Notes: generated by a model from the letters alone, not told the origin. A DNA stretch of 64,000 bases from Nymphaea colorata (GCF_008831285.2 NC_045142.1:21081354-21145353); one strand, 5' to 3'. Positions 23,795-34,315 are shown, numbered from the stretch's first letter. Numbers and translations are program-made.

Positions 23795-24544
23795 TCTCAA
23801 AATCTTACACCAATCTTACACCATTAGATCATATAAGTATGTCCTTTCACTATTAATTTCTGTCAAGTTGTACTTTCTGCAATTTTCAGCTGCTTTTTCT
23901 GAAGTTTCAGCTTGCATTTCCTGTGATAACCCTAAACATGGAAGATAGTATTATGGAAGGTAGCTACCATGTTGCAACAGTTTCATGCAAAACTCAAAAT
24001 GACAGCAAGTGAATGCCAATCCTTTAGAAACCTATAGCTGATACCATCCAAGCAAGGACTACAAGATCACAACTAAGCTGGCAAAACTGAAACAACTTCA
24101 ACATAACATAGCAATCCTTTTTAGATATAATCTCAGTGCAGTTACAAGGCAAACAAATAACAGTTAAATAAACCTAAACTAGGATAGAAAAATAAGAAAT
24201 AACTGCTATTAATCTCAAGATCAAGAAGCACAAATAAGCATCATGTTTCAATAGAAAATGTACAATTTTCTTAAGGAACTAAGATAACTAGGAAAGAAAA
24301 CCTCCATACCAGGTGTCACACACCTGCAAACTCATGTGTTTCTCAAGAACAAGGGTTAGAGCATTCAATTACAAGACGTACCTGTGGAAACATGCATTTC
24401 ACATCTACAAAAGTTGTTGATATGACCATTGAAGCACAAGAAGCAACAACCTTTGATAGACAGCCTGTAAAGATAGAAAAAGAATTAATTTTCATGAAGA
24501 AAAATGTGCATGTGCATCATGAGGAAAGTGGGGGATCCAATTAT
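23795..24544. other. No gene seen
   Basis: AT-rich sequence between an LTR and a repeat shared with the PDR transporter remnant. It has no supported ORF. Confidence 0.35.
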
Positions 24545-24750
24545 CTCCCCTGGTAAATAGGCCAAACAAAGTCAATTTGTCAAATTGTGCAACTCTTCTA
24601 TTGTGGAAAATAAATATATAAGCCCACAGTTACATGTAAATTGGAAAATGGCAGGCTTCAAGAGGATTCGGTTGGTTCTAGGACAGGTGTCCACTTGGTA
24701 GGAGCAGTAAAAGTGTAGCAGAAACCATTCAATGTAATTAGGTAGATATA
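24545..24750 (-). repeat. Copy of PDR-transporter intron flank
   Basis: Matches 33696-33905: ATCTCCCCTGGTAAATAG, AAGTCAATTTGTCAAATTGT, GGAAAATGGCAGGCTTCAAG and CAGAAACCATTCAATGTAAT occur in the same order in both. In the other copy this lies directly upstream, on the minus strand, of a PDR-type ABC transporter exon. Here only the exon's first bases remain. Confidence 0.75.
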
Positions 24751-24884
24751 TGAGAGAAACCTGAAAATTTCATGACTTTGTATATATACAGTGATTGCAT
24801 GAGGGCATGGAATGAAATCACAAAACTGAACTCTAACATGTGTTTGTATTTGTTGTGGTTGTGCAATATGTGGATGTGGGCGTG

Positions 24885-24889
<5 letters not shown>

Positions 24890-24926
<37 letters not shown>
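24890..24926. repeat. (GA)n microsatellite
   Basis: GA repeat of about 36 bp close to the truncated end of a copia element. Confidence 0.9.
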
Positions 24927-24927
<1 letters not shown>

Positions 24928-25029
24928 TTTCAAAACATCACCAAACCTTTGTCAATGTAATAGATAAAAAGAAACCAATGCCAGCAGAAAGGTTTCGCGT
25001 GTCAAGAAAAAGGTTACCTTTTATTTTTA

Positions 25030-26545
25030 AAAAAAGGTTAATTTTGTTGTCTATGGAAGATGATGGCATTCTATTTATTAGGTAACATGCAGTCAAAATT
25101 GCATCTCCCCAAAATTTGGAAGGCATATGAGAATGGATCATGATGGTGCGGGCTACATCCAACAAATGGCGATGTTTTCTTTCAACTACACCATTCTATT
25201 GAGATGTGTGAGGGCATGTAAAATGTGGAACGATACCAAGGGATTTATAGAATTCAAGTAAATGAGAGGATTTGAACTCGAGAGCATTGTCAGTGCGAAC
25301 AACCTTGACACAAGAATTAAATTGAGTTTTTATTTCCAATATGAAAGATTTCAAGATACAATGAGCTTCAGTTCTGTCTTTCATCAAAAACACCCAAGTG
25401 ACACGAGAGAAATCATCAACAATGGAAAGATAATAACGAGACGACAACCGACTTGGAACCCAACTAGGACCCCAAATATCAACATGAACTAAATCAAATA
25501 GACATTGACTAGACTGACTTTGACTCGATGGAAAGGAAGTACGACTAGGCTTGCCCAGTTGACAAGCTTCACACTCGATAGACGTTGTGGAAGAGATTTC
25601 AGGACACAGCAGCCGAGGTTTAGGGAATGAAGGATGACCCAATCTGAGATGCCACTGGAAGGCATTTGAAGTAGAATCAACATGGAATGACGCCTCCTTA
25701 GGGGATGTATCCAAGATGTATATTCCATCTATCTCATGGCCTCCACCAATCTTCCTCCTAGTCGATAGATCCTGAAATGCACAAGTACCCGAGTCAAAAA
25801 TAACTCTGCAGTTCATCTCTTTAGTTAGTTTGTTTATAGATAATAAATTCTTCGGGAATTCAGGAGCATATAACACATCATGAACATGCAAAGAAGGAGA
25901 AAGATAAACATCTCCACGTCCTTCAACTGGCGATAGTCTTCCATCCGCCAAACGGACGTGTTGAGGAGAATCAAATTTCTGCAGGTTTGAAATACTAACA
26001 TCTCCACAAAAGTGTTTAGATGCTCCAGAATCAATTATCCAACAACCTCTAGAAGTAGTGTTACCTGCAGAGTACGCTGAACTTGTGACAACTGTAGATG
26101 CCGATGAGGTGGAAGGAGTAGCATTAGACCTATGCTCCATAATTAAATCAATTTCAGCTGGATTTAAATTAAGAGATGTAGCATCTACGGAAGCAGCAGT
26201 GGGATTCGCCTTAGGAGCCATACTGACAGGATGTGTATTTGGAGTAGAGCTGGATGAAGATGTCACAGACGAAGAAGTGGATGAGTTAGGTTTACCCACT
26301 TTATTCCAGCACCTATCCTCTAGGTGACCAAGACAACCACAATATGTGCACTGAAGTCTTCCACGTCCTCTAGGGCCTCGGCCTCTTCCTCTACCACGGA
26401 AAGAGTATAGACCACCTCTTCCTCCTCCAAATGAAGCAAGGGCAGATGGCTGCGAGTTGTTCGAGGATGGAGGAAGAGTAACAGCCAATCTATTTAGTCT
26501 ATTGAAGGCCTCATCAAGATCAGGAAAATCAAAGCCTGTAAGCAT
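25030..26545 (-). pseudogene. Copia A gag C-terminus, protease and integrase
   Basis: Starting at 26545 on the minus strand the frame has a glycine/arginine-rich stretch, a CCHC zinc knuckle CTYCGCLGHLEDRC, the protease motif WIIDSGASKHFCG, the integrase zinc-binding part (WHLRLGH ... CEACQLGK), the first catalytic Asp in LVHVDIWGP and the second in VVRTDNALEF. A TAG stop at about 25195 falls right before NGVVERKH, which holds the catalytic Glu. The frame then continues as LLDVARTIM and [19 protein letters not shown] and ends. Protease has DSGAS instead of the usual DSGAT. Confidence 0.9.
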
Positions 26546-26558
26546 TTGATTGAGTTAT

Positions 26559-27290
26559 TCAGTTAAACCAATGATTCATTATTGGAGCAGATAGCAACAA
26601 CCATTTCATCGGACATGCGCATTTTTCATTTTCCAATGGATTTACATGTTTCATTAATGGAAATTGTTTGATGTAGTGAGTAATAGGTTCTGGTTGTTCG
26701 CCGTTCCAAAATTCTTGTTTAGGCAGTTCATACCATCCATACATAGTGTTTTGATCTAAGATTTCAATTGTTCCATGATCTAAACCACAATCATTTGCTT
26801 CATGTGAGATTTGAGACAATGCTTACAGGGCGGTTTTAAGGAATTCATCTTTTCATAAGTAAACTTCAACTTTGTAAAATATTCTGTCAAATCCATGTAT
26901 AGCAATTCTTGCTGAACCTCTAAAATTTTGCTGATATTTTTATCTTGAGAATACGTCTGTCGAAGAGAATTCCACATATCTTTGGCTGTATTATAATAAC
27001 AAAGTCCTGCTGCAATGTGGGGCTGAGTGCTATTCATAAGCCAAGCACTAATAATGCTGTTTTCTTCCTCCCACCATGCGTATTTATCAGTTTTTTCAAC
27101 TGGTTCATCTTCTTCTAATATATATTTCTTCCCATGTCCAACGACTGACAACATGAAGGTTCTAGCCCATACATCATAGTTGGCTCTATCAAGTTTGATA
27201 GTAAATCCAAACGAAAAAGGATTTGAGAAAGCTTTGTATTCAACACTTGCCTCTAAGTGTTGATTTTCAGATTCAATTCTACCAAAATGT
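26559..27290 (-). pseudogene. Copia A gag N-terminal part
   Basis: UBN2-type gag: FTIKLDRANYDVWARTFML, then WWEEENSIISAWLMNS, TAKDMWNSLRQTYS and LQQ-like repeats. It is split by a frameshift near 26800 and a stop before 26545, so gag and pol are not one open frame. No ATG was found at the left end of the homology. Confidence 0.75.
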
Positions 27291-27730
27291 CTGATCTGAT
27301 ATTATATATAATTTTTTTTTGTAATAACATCCACTGAATCAGATCTGATCAACACCAACAATTTGCAACGACACCATCAAGGTTAGATCTGATACACTTC
27401 TGTATTCAGATCTGAACTGTTGAGAAAAAACAGCAACTTTTTAACGTCGACATTCAGATCTGAACCAAAACAGCAACACATCGCCTTCAGCAACATGAGG
27501 GACTTCGACCTTCAGATCTGAAGGTCAACAGCAACACATATTCTTCAGCAGCAACATAGGGTACAGATCACGTCTCTACATGAAGAACGTGATCTGCCCC
27601 TTTTTCTTTATCAAGCAGTCCCACCGACAGCAGCAACCTTAGACGCCCAACTTGATCGAGAATGAAAGGAAGAGAAAAGGAGAGAAAGAAAAGCCGCGTG
27701 AAACCCTAGACGTCGCAGTCCTAGGTCCGA

Positions 27731-27743
27731 GGCTCTGATACCA
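27731..27743 (-). other. Primer-binding site, copia A
   Basis: The minus strand reads TGGTATCAGAGCC directly after the LTR end ...CAACGTAACA. It is complementary to the 3' end of initiator tRNA-Met. Confidence 0.9.
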
Positions 27744-27969
27744 TGTTACGTTGAGAGGTAGAGAAGAACGAGAGGAAGGAGGAGAGAAAGGTAGCAGTCC
27801 AGGAAAACGTACGGCTGCTCTTGTTTTCATTAGACTAAATAGGATTAGGGTTAAGACTAACCCTTTACATAAAGAGTCCACCAAAATATTAAAAATTCAG
27901 AAAGCTACCTATTACTAAATACCAAAACACATCACTTTAAATATCAAAAAGCAACACGTTTTCTCAACA
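27744..27969 (-). repeat. 5' LTR of copia A
   Basis: 226 bp; on the minus strand TGTTGAGAAAACG ... CAACGTAACA. It has the TG...CA ends and is followed immediately by the PBS. The other side touches the reverse transcriptase of element B without spacer. Confidence 0.85.
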
Positions 27970-29200
27970 GAGACGTTTGCCCCAGTTGCGAAGATGAAGA
28001 CTGTTATAGAGTTATTATTTCTTTGGCGGTACTGAAGGGTTGGGAGATGTGCCAACTCGATGTTAAAAATGTCTTTCTCAATGAAGATCTCGAAGAGAAA
28101 GTATATATGTGTATGCCCTCGGGTTTTGAGAAACCTAGAAAATGTTGTAAACTGAAGAAGGCTTTGTATGGGCTCAAACAGTCTCCCCGAGCATGGTTTG
28201 AACGTCTCAGACTTGTTATGAAGAAACATGGTTACAAACAAGGAAATGGAGATCATACTCTCTTTGTAAAGAGGATAGAGGGTAAAGTTACTCCACTGCT
28301 GGTTTATGTTGATGATATGATTGTTACAGGTGATGATGAAAAAGAGATAGCAAGATTAAAGGGTTTACTATCAGCTGAATTTGATCTCAAGGATCTTGGC
28401 AAGCTAAAGTATTTTCTTGGTATTGAAATTGCCAGATCAGGTACAACTCTTGTGCTTAATCAAAGGAAGTATACCTTGGATTTACTGAAGGAGACAGAAA
28501 AACTGGGATGCAGACCAGCTTTTACTCCTCTGGATGCTGGGTACAAACTCGGTAGCAAGGACAGAGAACTTTTGTGTGAAGAAGCTAAAGGGAGATATCA
28601 ATGGCTAGTTGATAAATTGATATACCTCACTCTGACTAGACCAAATATCACCTTTGCTGTAAATGTGATGAGCCAGTTTATGCATGCACCTACAGATGCA
28701 CACTTGAAGGCTATAGATAGAATCATGTGTTACTTGAAGAAGAATCCTGGCAAGGGACTTCTATATGTGAAACAAAGGTCTATAGAAATTGAAGGGTATT
28801 CTGATGCAGACTGGGCAAGCTGTGTTGACACCAGAAGATCTACTTCAGGGTACTGCGTTTACTTGGGGGGAAATCTAGTTGTTTGGAGAAGCAAGAGACA
28901 AGATCTTTGCTCCCGCTCAAGTGCAGAGGCTGAATATAGGGCTGTTGCTACTAGAGTATCAGAGTTGTGGCTAAAGATCTTACTGATTGATATTGGGATA
29001 GAGATTGAAGGGCCTATGAGGATGTATTGTGACAATAAGTCTACAATTAACTTGGCTAACAAACTAGTGCTTCATGATCGAACAAAGCATGTCGACATTG
29101 ACCATCACTTCATCAGAGAAAGAATTGATGCTAGGGAGTTAACATTATCATAAATGAAGTCTGAATACCAAACTGCTGATATTCTAACTAAAGCTTTACA
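27970..29200 (+). pseudogene. Copia B reverse transcriptase and RNase H
   Basis: The first 40 bp ([12 protein letters not shown]) are in another frame from the main ORF starting at 28023, so there is a frameshift near 28010. The ORF then has [28 protein letters not shown], the catalytic YVDDMIVTGDD, the FDLKDLGKLKYFLGIE block, YSDADWASCVDTRRSTSGY, RSSAEAEYRAVA, YCDNKSTINLAN and RTKHVDIDHHFIRER. A TAA at 29151 ends it, with the family's remaining residues (KSEYQTADILTKAL) in frame beyond. Catalytic residues are kept, but the protein lacks its N-terminal half. Confidence 0.92.
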
Positions 29201-29270
29201 TGTAACTCAATTTGAGAGAAATGTATCCAAGTTGGGCATGTTTGATATGTATGCCCAACTTGAGGGGGAG

Positions 29271-29513
29271 TGTTGATGGATCTTAATGTATGGGTCTGGG
29301 TCTAGACCCGATCCATTGGGTCTTAGTTTGGGCATACTTATACCATTGTAAACCCTAATCTTATGTGTTAATGAAGTTTCTAAGAGAGAGAGTGTCTGGC
29401 GGCTAGTGGGCACCAGACCGCCTCACCCATGGTTTTTTCCCTCTAGTTGAGGGTTTTTCCACGTTACATCTGTGTTTGATCTTTGGTTCTTGTGCCTCTA
29501 TTATTTCTACGCA
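29271..29513 (+). repeat. 3' LTR of copia B
   Basis: Begins TGTTGATGGATCTTAATG straight after the polypurine tract and contains TAGTGGGCACCAG and GGGTTTTTCCACGTTACATC, both shared with the 40324/45380 LTRs. The right end is set near TTTCTACGCA by comparison and is approximate. Confidence 0.8.
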
Positions 29514-30434
29514 AACGACTCCATATCATTGCTAAATTGCTCTGTATGATACTGTCGAATAGTTACTAATTTGTAAATCTATTAAGAGCTAGTAACTGCA
29601 GACAAGTCGCAAAAGTTTAAAAACATCAATCCTCAGCAAAGAAATTAGGCATTACTTATGTGCATATTTTAAGGGCCCGTTTGACGGGCAGGAAAAATCC
29701 TGTAGCTCACGAAAAAAAATTCAAATTTTTAAAAAATTTCTGATTTATCGAATGCGGAAACATTTTTTTGCCCGTTGAAGGCGTTTCCGAAAAAAAAATT
29801 TCGGAAACATCTTTCCACCACGAGAGGTGGAGAAATGTTTCCTGAAATATTTTTTGCCGTTAGGGCACGCGATGGCGTATCCTCATCCTCAGCTTCACCC
29901 CACCCGCCAGAGAGAGCTGTTGCTGCCTCGGACGTCGTCCCTCTCACTCTCCTGCTGTGTAAGTAATCCTTTCTCCATGTCTCTCTCCCCTTCCTATCCG
30001 CGTCTCTCTCTCTTTTCTCTCTGTCGATGGGCGTCAATCTACTCGAGCTGTGCTGTATAAATAGCCATGCGAAGAGATGGTATACCCATCGAAGGAATTC
30101 GACTGTGGGGCAGGAATTGAGAGCTCTTCTTTCTTTCCTATCTCTGTCTCTGTTCACTCTTCTGTTGTTGTTGTTGTTGTACACTTGTACTCTTGCTCTC
30201 CTACCTTTCTCTGGTTCTCCCTTTCGTTGGGCTGTTGAAGGGAAATGGCTACCGCTGGTCAAGTCATCTCGTCAATGTTCGTCTGTCGTGAAAAGCAGCC
30301 AATATTTTGTGCAGATCTGTGAAGGCGGAGGAGTGACGCTGGAAGAGTGAAGGCTTTTTGTGCAGGTCGATGAGGGAAGGAGAGGCGGTCCACTTCGCTG
30401 GTCGAGTCGTCATCGTCACTTTCTGCTATCAGGT

Positions 30435-30506
30435 AAATCCCAATTTCTTCAATTTGTGCCTGTGCTCTGGAAATCCCAATTTCTTCATTTTGTGCCTGTG
30501 CTCTGG
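30435..30506 (+). repeat. 36-bp tandem repeat, two copies
   Basis: AAATCCCAATTTCTTCA(A/T)TTTGTGCCTGTGCTCTGG is repeated head to tail, just after a donor-like CAG|GTAAAT at 30430. Confidence 0.85.
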
Positions 30507-31333
30507 AATCATCTCCTTCCCCTTTCCCATTTCTCGATTCCTGCATTTCCCTCTCTTTTATGTATGACGTATTTTGATTTTGAGTTGGAGAGGGAAGGTT
30601 TGCTTGCTTCTTCTTCCTGTCGCCATACTCTTCTTACTTTATGTATAACATTTAGTATTGAGCCCCAAGCGAAGGAGATGAAAGACTAGAAGGCGCATCC
30701 AATTTCAGGCTCCTCTTTTCTCTACCGGCTGGCCTCTACTGTATTTTTCTTTGTTGTTTGCATGCCTTGTACCTAAATCTGTACAGAGAAGTGTACATCA
30801 ATGAACCTCTATCTCGGTGTTTCTGATCCATCACAACCAGCAGACTGAGGTTGGTGGGGCATACGACCATCCAATATCCTGTTTGTCAACCTAAATTCTG
30901 GTCTTTATAACGTCATTCAATGTAGTGCTTGAGGAAGATCGATTAATCGTGTCCTCATTTTCATTAATGAGGACAAGCTAAGAGTGGAAACAATAGCTAA
31001 ACCTCATTTTCACCGACGCATTCCTTTGCATCATCTGTTTTTCTTTGAAGTTCATCTCTACCTTTGTTTGATCAGCAAACTGCTAGATGTTTCTAGATTG
31101 AATATTGGGCACTGAACTAGTGGAGTAGAAAAGAACTTGTCAGCAAAATGCTGAATCTATCTAGAGTTAACAGTCGTTAAACTAGTGCAGTAAAAATTAT
31201 TCAAGAATTTTTCCTTGAACAGATCATATTGCAGTGGTCAGATTGAGTATGTACAACTGGACATGTGAAATTTCATGTCGATTTTCTTTGTCCTATTAGT
31301 GCTAATCATGGTTTCTTTTGGCTACAATTACAG

Positions 31334-31762
31334 GGAAGAGTGAAAATCCCTTGGTATGGGAGGGGTTAGCGAAGGGACTGGCTTACTTGCATGGGTTCAG
31401 CCCCATGAAGTATGTCCATGGGGATCTGAAGCCTACAAATATTCTCTGGGGGAGATGATGGAACCATACGTATTAGATTTTGGATTGGGGAGACTGGCAA
31501 ACATTGCAGGTGAGTCACCAGATTTTGGATTTTTGATGTCGACGTCAGAGATGGACATAGTGATATGGGTTCAGTTGTGTATGGATGAGAAGAAGCCTTT
31601 TTCAGATGTTGTGGATCCTGTTCTTCTGCGCCAAAAGCAAATGGAAGAGGAAATGATTGGTCTTTTCAAGATTGCATTGCAATGTGTCAATATCAATCCA
31701 CAAAGAAGGCCTTCGATGAGGAACGTAGCTGATTTGCTGGACAGACTGACATGCACCGGCTA
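31334..31762 (+). pseudogene. LRR receptor-like kinase fragment (LRR-III type)
   Basis: Fragment of a plasma-membrane receptor kinase domain. After an acceptor-like TTACAG one frame reads [20 protein letters not shown], then TNILWG. A frameshift near 31448 leads to MEPYVLDFGLGRLANIAG. The HRD-equivalent is HGD, as in the ZAR1/At2g01210-like group of inactive or atypical kinases. The activation segment, APE motif and subdomains VIII-IX are missing: the text jumps to SEMDIVIWVQLCMDEKKPFS, then DVVDPVLL and ACV-like CVNINPQRRPSMRNV, ending in TAA after 31760. It has no LRRs, no transmembrane helix and no N-lobe, so it is a non-functional, internally deleted copy. Confidence 0.85.
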
Positions 31763-32688
31763 AGAATGTGAAGCTCAACTTTTGTTTGTGGCAGCTGTTA
31801 AATATATTGCCGAGAAAGAAGCTGCTCATGGGATATGTTAGAATAAAGTGAATCGGAGTTCTCAGTTGCAGTTCATTCAAAAATGTTGTGTTCCACGCCT
31901 TTTATATTGTTGAAAGGTGCAGTTCAAAAGCTCCATTTTTCCTATCACAATTTGTGAATTTGTTCCATTTCAACAAGATAAAAGGCATATGGCATGCTTT
32001 CTTTCCTTGTGGTGATTAAACCTGTTGTAACTTTGTTATTTGAATGTAGTATGTGAATTTTGCAGTGATCCAATTCATAGTTTGTTTTAAGATATACATT
32101 GTATGCTGGCAAATCCATGTCAATAACCTGGTTCTGGCATCAAATTAGTTCAAAAGAACTAGTTTTTAGTGTCGAAGTCAGGTTTCTAACAAGCTCTTAG
32201 GGTCAACGAAAGTAAGGTTACTACACTGCATCAACCAAACGATCCACATATCTGGCTGGCCCGTGATTCGTTCATTTAGCACTTGTTGAAAGAATATCGA
32301 CTGAATGAGGAGGAAGATTACCCAGATCTTGGCCGTGGGGCATCTGTATCGACATTCTACAAAAAAAAAAAGATATGTTTGTTGTTGTGAGCAACTGAAT
32401 GTTCTGGCTTTTGCAAGCTTTTTTAGGTCTAGAGGTGATCAGTAAGAATGTCTCCGATCTGCATATGCTTGATGAACTTGTCCTTTAGTTGGAACCAATA
32501 TCTCTTGGACACTCTTGTTCAAGTACCTACAAGTTGTGTCCTAAAAGATTCTCAGATAACAGGACTTGTTACTGTTCACACCACTGGCAGCCACAACCAT
32601 TAATAAAGAAAACCAAGGCACTGAACAAACAAAAACTTTGGTACTTCCAATTCAGTAGTTTCTTAAAAATGTTTCTTAAAAATCTGGA

Positions 32689-32736
32689 AATATGTTTCTT
32701 AAAAATCAAACACAGAAATATGTTTCTAGAAATATA
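32689..32736 (+). repeat. 48-bp direct repeat beside the TRIM, left copy
   Basis: AATATGTTTCTTAAAAATCA ... TTTCT(A/G)GAAATATA. It matches 33183-33230 with one difference and ends where the TRIM begins. Confidence 0.9.
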
Positions 32737-33179
32737 ACAACCCGACCCACTCCCGGGCTCGGGCCCCTGGTTCGATGGATCCCAACCCGCCCCCTAGCAG
32801 TTTCGGTTCCAATCCTAAAAAGGCTAGGAACCAGGACAATCATCTCATTAAAGCCTCCCTTTAACGATTCCTCACAATCTTCAATACAGGACTAAACTTA
32901 TGGGGTGTTACAATCCACCCCCCTTAAGGCACACGTGTCCGCGCGTGTAGGACCCCAGGTCCGAGTGTTGAACCGGCTCTGAATACCACTATAGCAACCC
33001 GACCCACTCCCGGGCTCGGGCCCCTGATTCAATGGATCCCAACCAGCACCCTAGTAGTTTTGGTTTCAATACTAAAAAGGCTAGGAACCAGGACAATCAT
33101 CTCATTAAAGCCTCCATTTATAAGCCGTTGAAGATTCCTCACAATCTTCGATACGGGACTAAACTTCTGGGGTGTTACA
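32736..33179 (-). mobile_element. TRIM-like miniature LTR retrotransposon
   Basis: Two direct LTRs (about 32736-32912 and 32992-33179) share CAACCCGACCCACTCCCGGG, AGGCTAGGAACCAGGACAAT, CATCTCATTAAAGCCTCC and GGGGTGTTACA. On the minus strand each LTR starts TGTAACACCCCA. The internal part is only about 80 bp and holds a PBS-like TGGTATTCAGAGCC (one base longer than the tRNA-Met site) and a polypurine tract AAGGGGGGTGGAT. There is no coding capacity. The left LTR lacks about 10 bp around TTTATAAGCCGTTGAAG, present in the right one. Confidence 0.8.
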
Positions 33180-33182
33180 GGC

Positions 33183-33230
33183 AATATGTTTCTTAAAAAT
33201 CAAACACAGAAATATGTTTCTGGAAATATA
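33183..33230 (+). repeat. 48-bp direct repeat beside the TRIM, right copy
   Basis: Second copy of 32689-32736. It continues into GGAAATATATTTCC palindromic repeats (33296-33332) typical of subterminal MITE sequence. Confidence 0.9.
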
Positions 33231-33419
33231 TTTCTCAGTTATCACACACTCATCAAAATGGGAATCAGAAATATTTTTCCCATTCCTTTTTTCCAGGAAA
33301 TATATTTCCAGAAATATATTTCCAATTCCATAATTCCATGCCATCAAACGGCCCCTTAAAGGAGGAAGGAGAGAGGGACAGGATTCAGTTGCAAGTTGAA
33401 GGAGATGAACCCAGTATAA

Positions 33420-33699
33420 CCCTCTTGAAGGAAATCAGCAGCACCTTTCCTTTTTGGGCACTTGAGACCACAATCCTCACAGAACTGAAGAGCATGGACA
33501 TGAGGACCGTGATAAACAATCTTGCCCTCTGCCATCTCATCAAAGAGGTCAAACGTTTCTGGTGCTGGTTGGAGAAGAGATATCAACACCGGGGCATTTG
33601 TACATAGAAGACATGTGACTATCTGATATATAGGTGAGCTATCCAATCCAGTTGATATCTCATCCATGAATATAATCTTTGTGGCCCCAATCATCTCCC
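33420..33699 (-). pseudogene. PDR-type ABCG transporter exon
   Basis: PDR (full-size ABCG) transporters export hormones and defence compounds across the plasma membrane. The minus-strand exon follows CTATTTACCAG and reads [20 protein letters not shown], i.e. Walker B (IIFMDE) and the D-loop (STGLDSS), then [18 protein letters not shown] (H-loop region), [28 protein letters not shown]. It ends near a possible donor at 33420. The family motif STGLDSSTT reads STGLDSSPI, and a few residues are missing near TCLLCTNAP. The neighbouring exons (Walker A, signature) were not found, so this is a lone exon of a dead gene. Confidence 0.85.
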
Positions 33700-33905
33700 C
33701 TGGTAAATAGACCAAGAGAAAGTCAATTTGTCAAATTGTGCAACTCTTCTAGATTACTAATCATTGTGGAAAAGTCACACGTAAATTGGAAAATGGCAGG
33801 CTTCAAGAGGATTCAGTTGGTTATAGGACCCTGAGATTTATTTTGCAGGTGTCCACTTGGTAGGAGCACTAAAATTGCAGCAGAAACCATTCAATGTAAT
33901 TGGAC
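33696..33905 (-). repeat. PDR-flank repeat, copy 2
   Basis: Matches 24545-24750 as described there. It contains about 25 bp not present in that copy (CCTGAGATTTATTTTGCAGG). Confidence 0.75.
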
Positions 33906-34056
33906 ATTTGTTCAGGTGATTCGGCAAAAGAGTAAGCTCAGCATGAGTTCAATACCCAGATTTCAAGTCAAAGTCGGTGTTTCAAGATGAAAAACCTATC
34001 AAAACCATTAAAACTTCAAAAGCCAATCACAAACAATTCCCAAGACCAGCCCAGAA

Positions 34057-34120
34057 GGCAGAGACGATGAGTTTCCACACATTTAGAGGAGGCAGAGACG
34101 ATGAGTTTCCACACATTTAG
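34057..34120 (+). repeat. 34-bp tandem duplication
   Basis: GGCAGAGACGATGAGTTTCC, then ACACATTTAG, occurs at 34057 and again at 34091. Confidence 0.9.
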
Positions 34121-34147
34121 TTTAAAGATTGCCAAGCCTACCCAAAT

Positions 34148-34315
34148 CTAGCAATGTGCAGAGATGACCTCTTCCATGTCTTGGGTGTGCACAGTAAAAC
34201 TGTGGCTTAATGCTTTTGAAGTGAACTCCCCAGAAAGTATTACCATGTCAATAGCATCCATATCAACATCATCAACAACAACAAGGACAACCTGGCTGTC
34301 TGGGCCGTGCTCACC
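34148..34315 (-). pseudogene. Unrecognised exon-like segment
   Basis: After AAATTTAG the minus strand is open for 55 codons: [38 protein letters not shown], and then to a TAG. The hydrophobic-acidic pattern looks like coding sequence, but I cannot assign a family and see no adjoining exon. Confidence 0.25.

Larger units (their letters stand above)
25030..27969 (-). mobile_element. Ty1/copia element A, 3'-truncated
   Basis: Minus-strand retrotransposon with 5' LTR (27969-27744), PBS, gag, protease and integrase in copia order. The sequence loses copia similarity shortly after LINRMPSS (about 25040), so the rest of integrase, reverse transcriptase, RNase H and the 3' LTR are missing. It abuts element B exactly at the outer edge of its 5' LTR. 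It is broken by stops and frameshifts and cannot move by itself. Confidence 0.9.
27970..29513 (+). mobile_element. Ty1/copia element B, 5'-truncated
   Basis: Plus-strand copia fragment from the start of reverse transcriptase to the 3' LTR. It starts within [12 protein letters not shown] at the edge of element A's LTR. The family is close to the complete element at 40324-45615: the RT, RNase H, PPT (ACTTGAGGGGGAG) and LTR are similar. Confidence 0.9.
29673..33355. mobile_element. Possible TIR element with TTAA flanks
   Basis: The left end reads TTAA then GGGCCCGTTTGACGG. The right end, in reverse complement, reads TTAA then GGGGCCGTTTGATGG, so 13 of 15 bases match. Between them lie a CT-rich leader-like region, a receptor-kinase fragment and a nested TRIM. 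Similarity between the ends stops after about 20 bp, and no transposase is present. The ends could instead belong to two separate MITEs. Confidence 0.3.

Noticed and set aside
26058-26327. Plus-strand ORF of 89 codons
   Set aside because: Antisense shadow of the copia A gag/protease region.
29729-30350. ORFs on both strands in the CT-rich region
   Set aside because: Overlapping, low-complexity frames in what looks like leader or element-end sequence; no homology recognised.
31356-31763. Intact protein kinase gene
   Set aside because: The N-lobe and activation segment are missing and the frame shifts near 31448.
32736-33179. Cassandra-type TRIM with 5S rRNA sequence in the LTR
   Set aside because: Only the short GGATCCCA string agrees with 5S rRNA. 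The promoter boxes are not there, so it is an ordinary TRIM.
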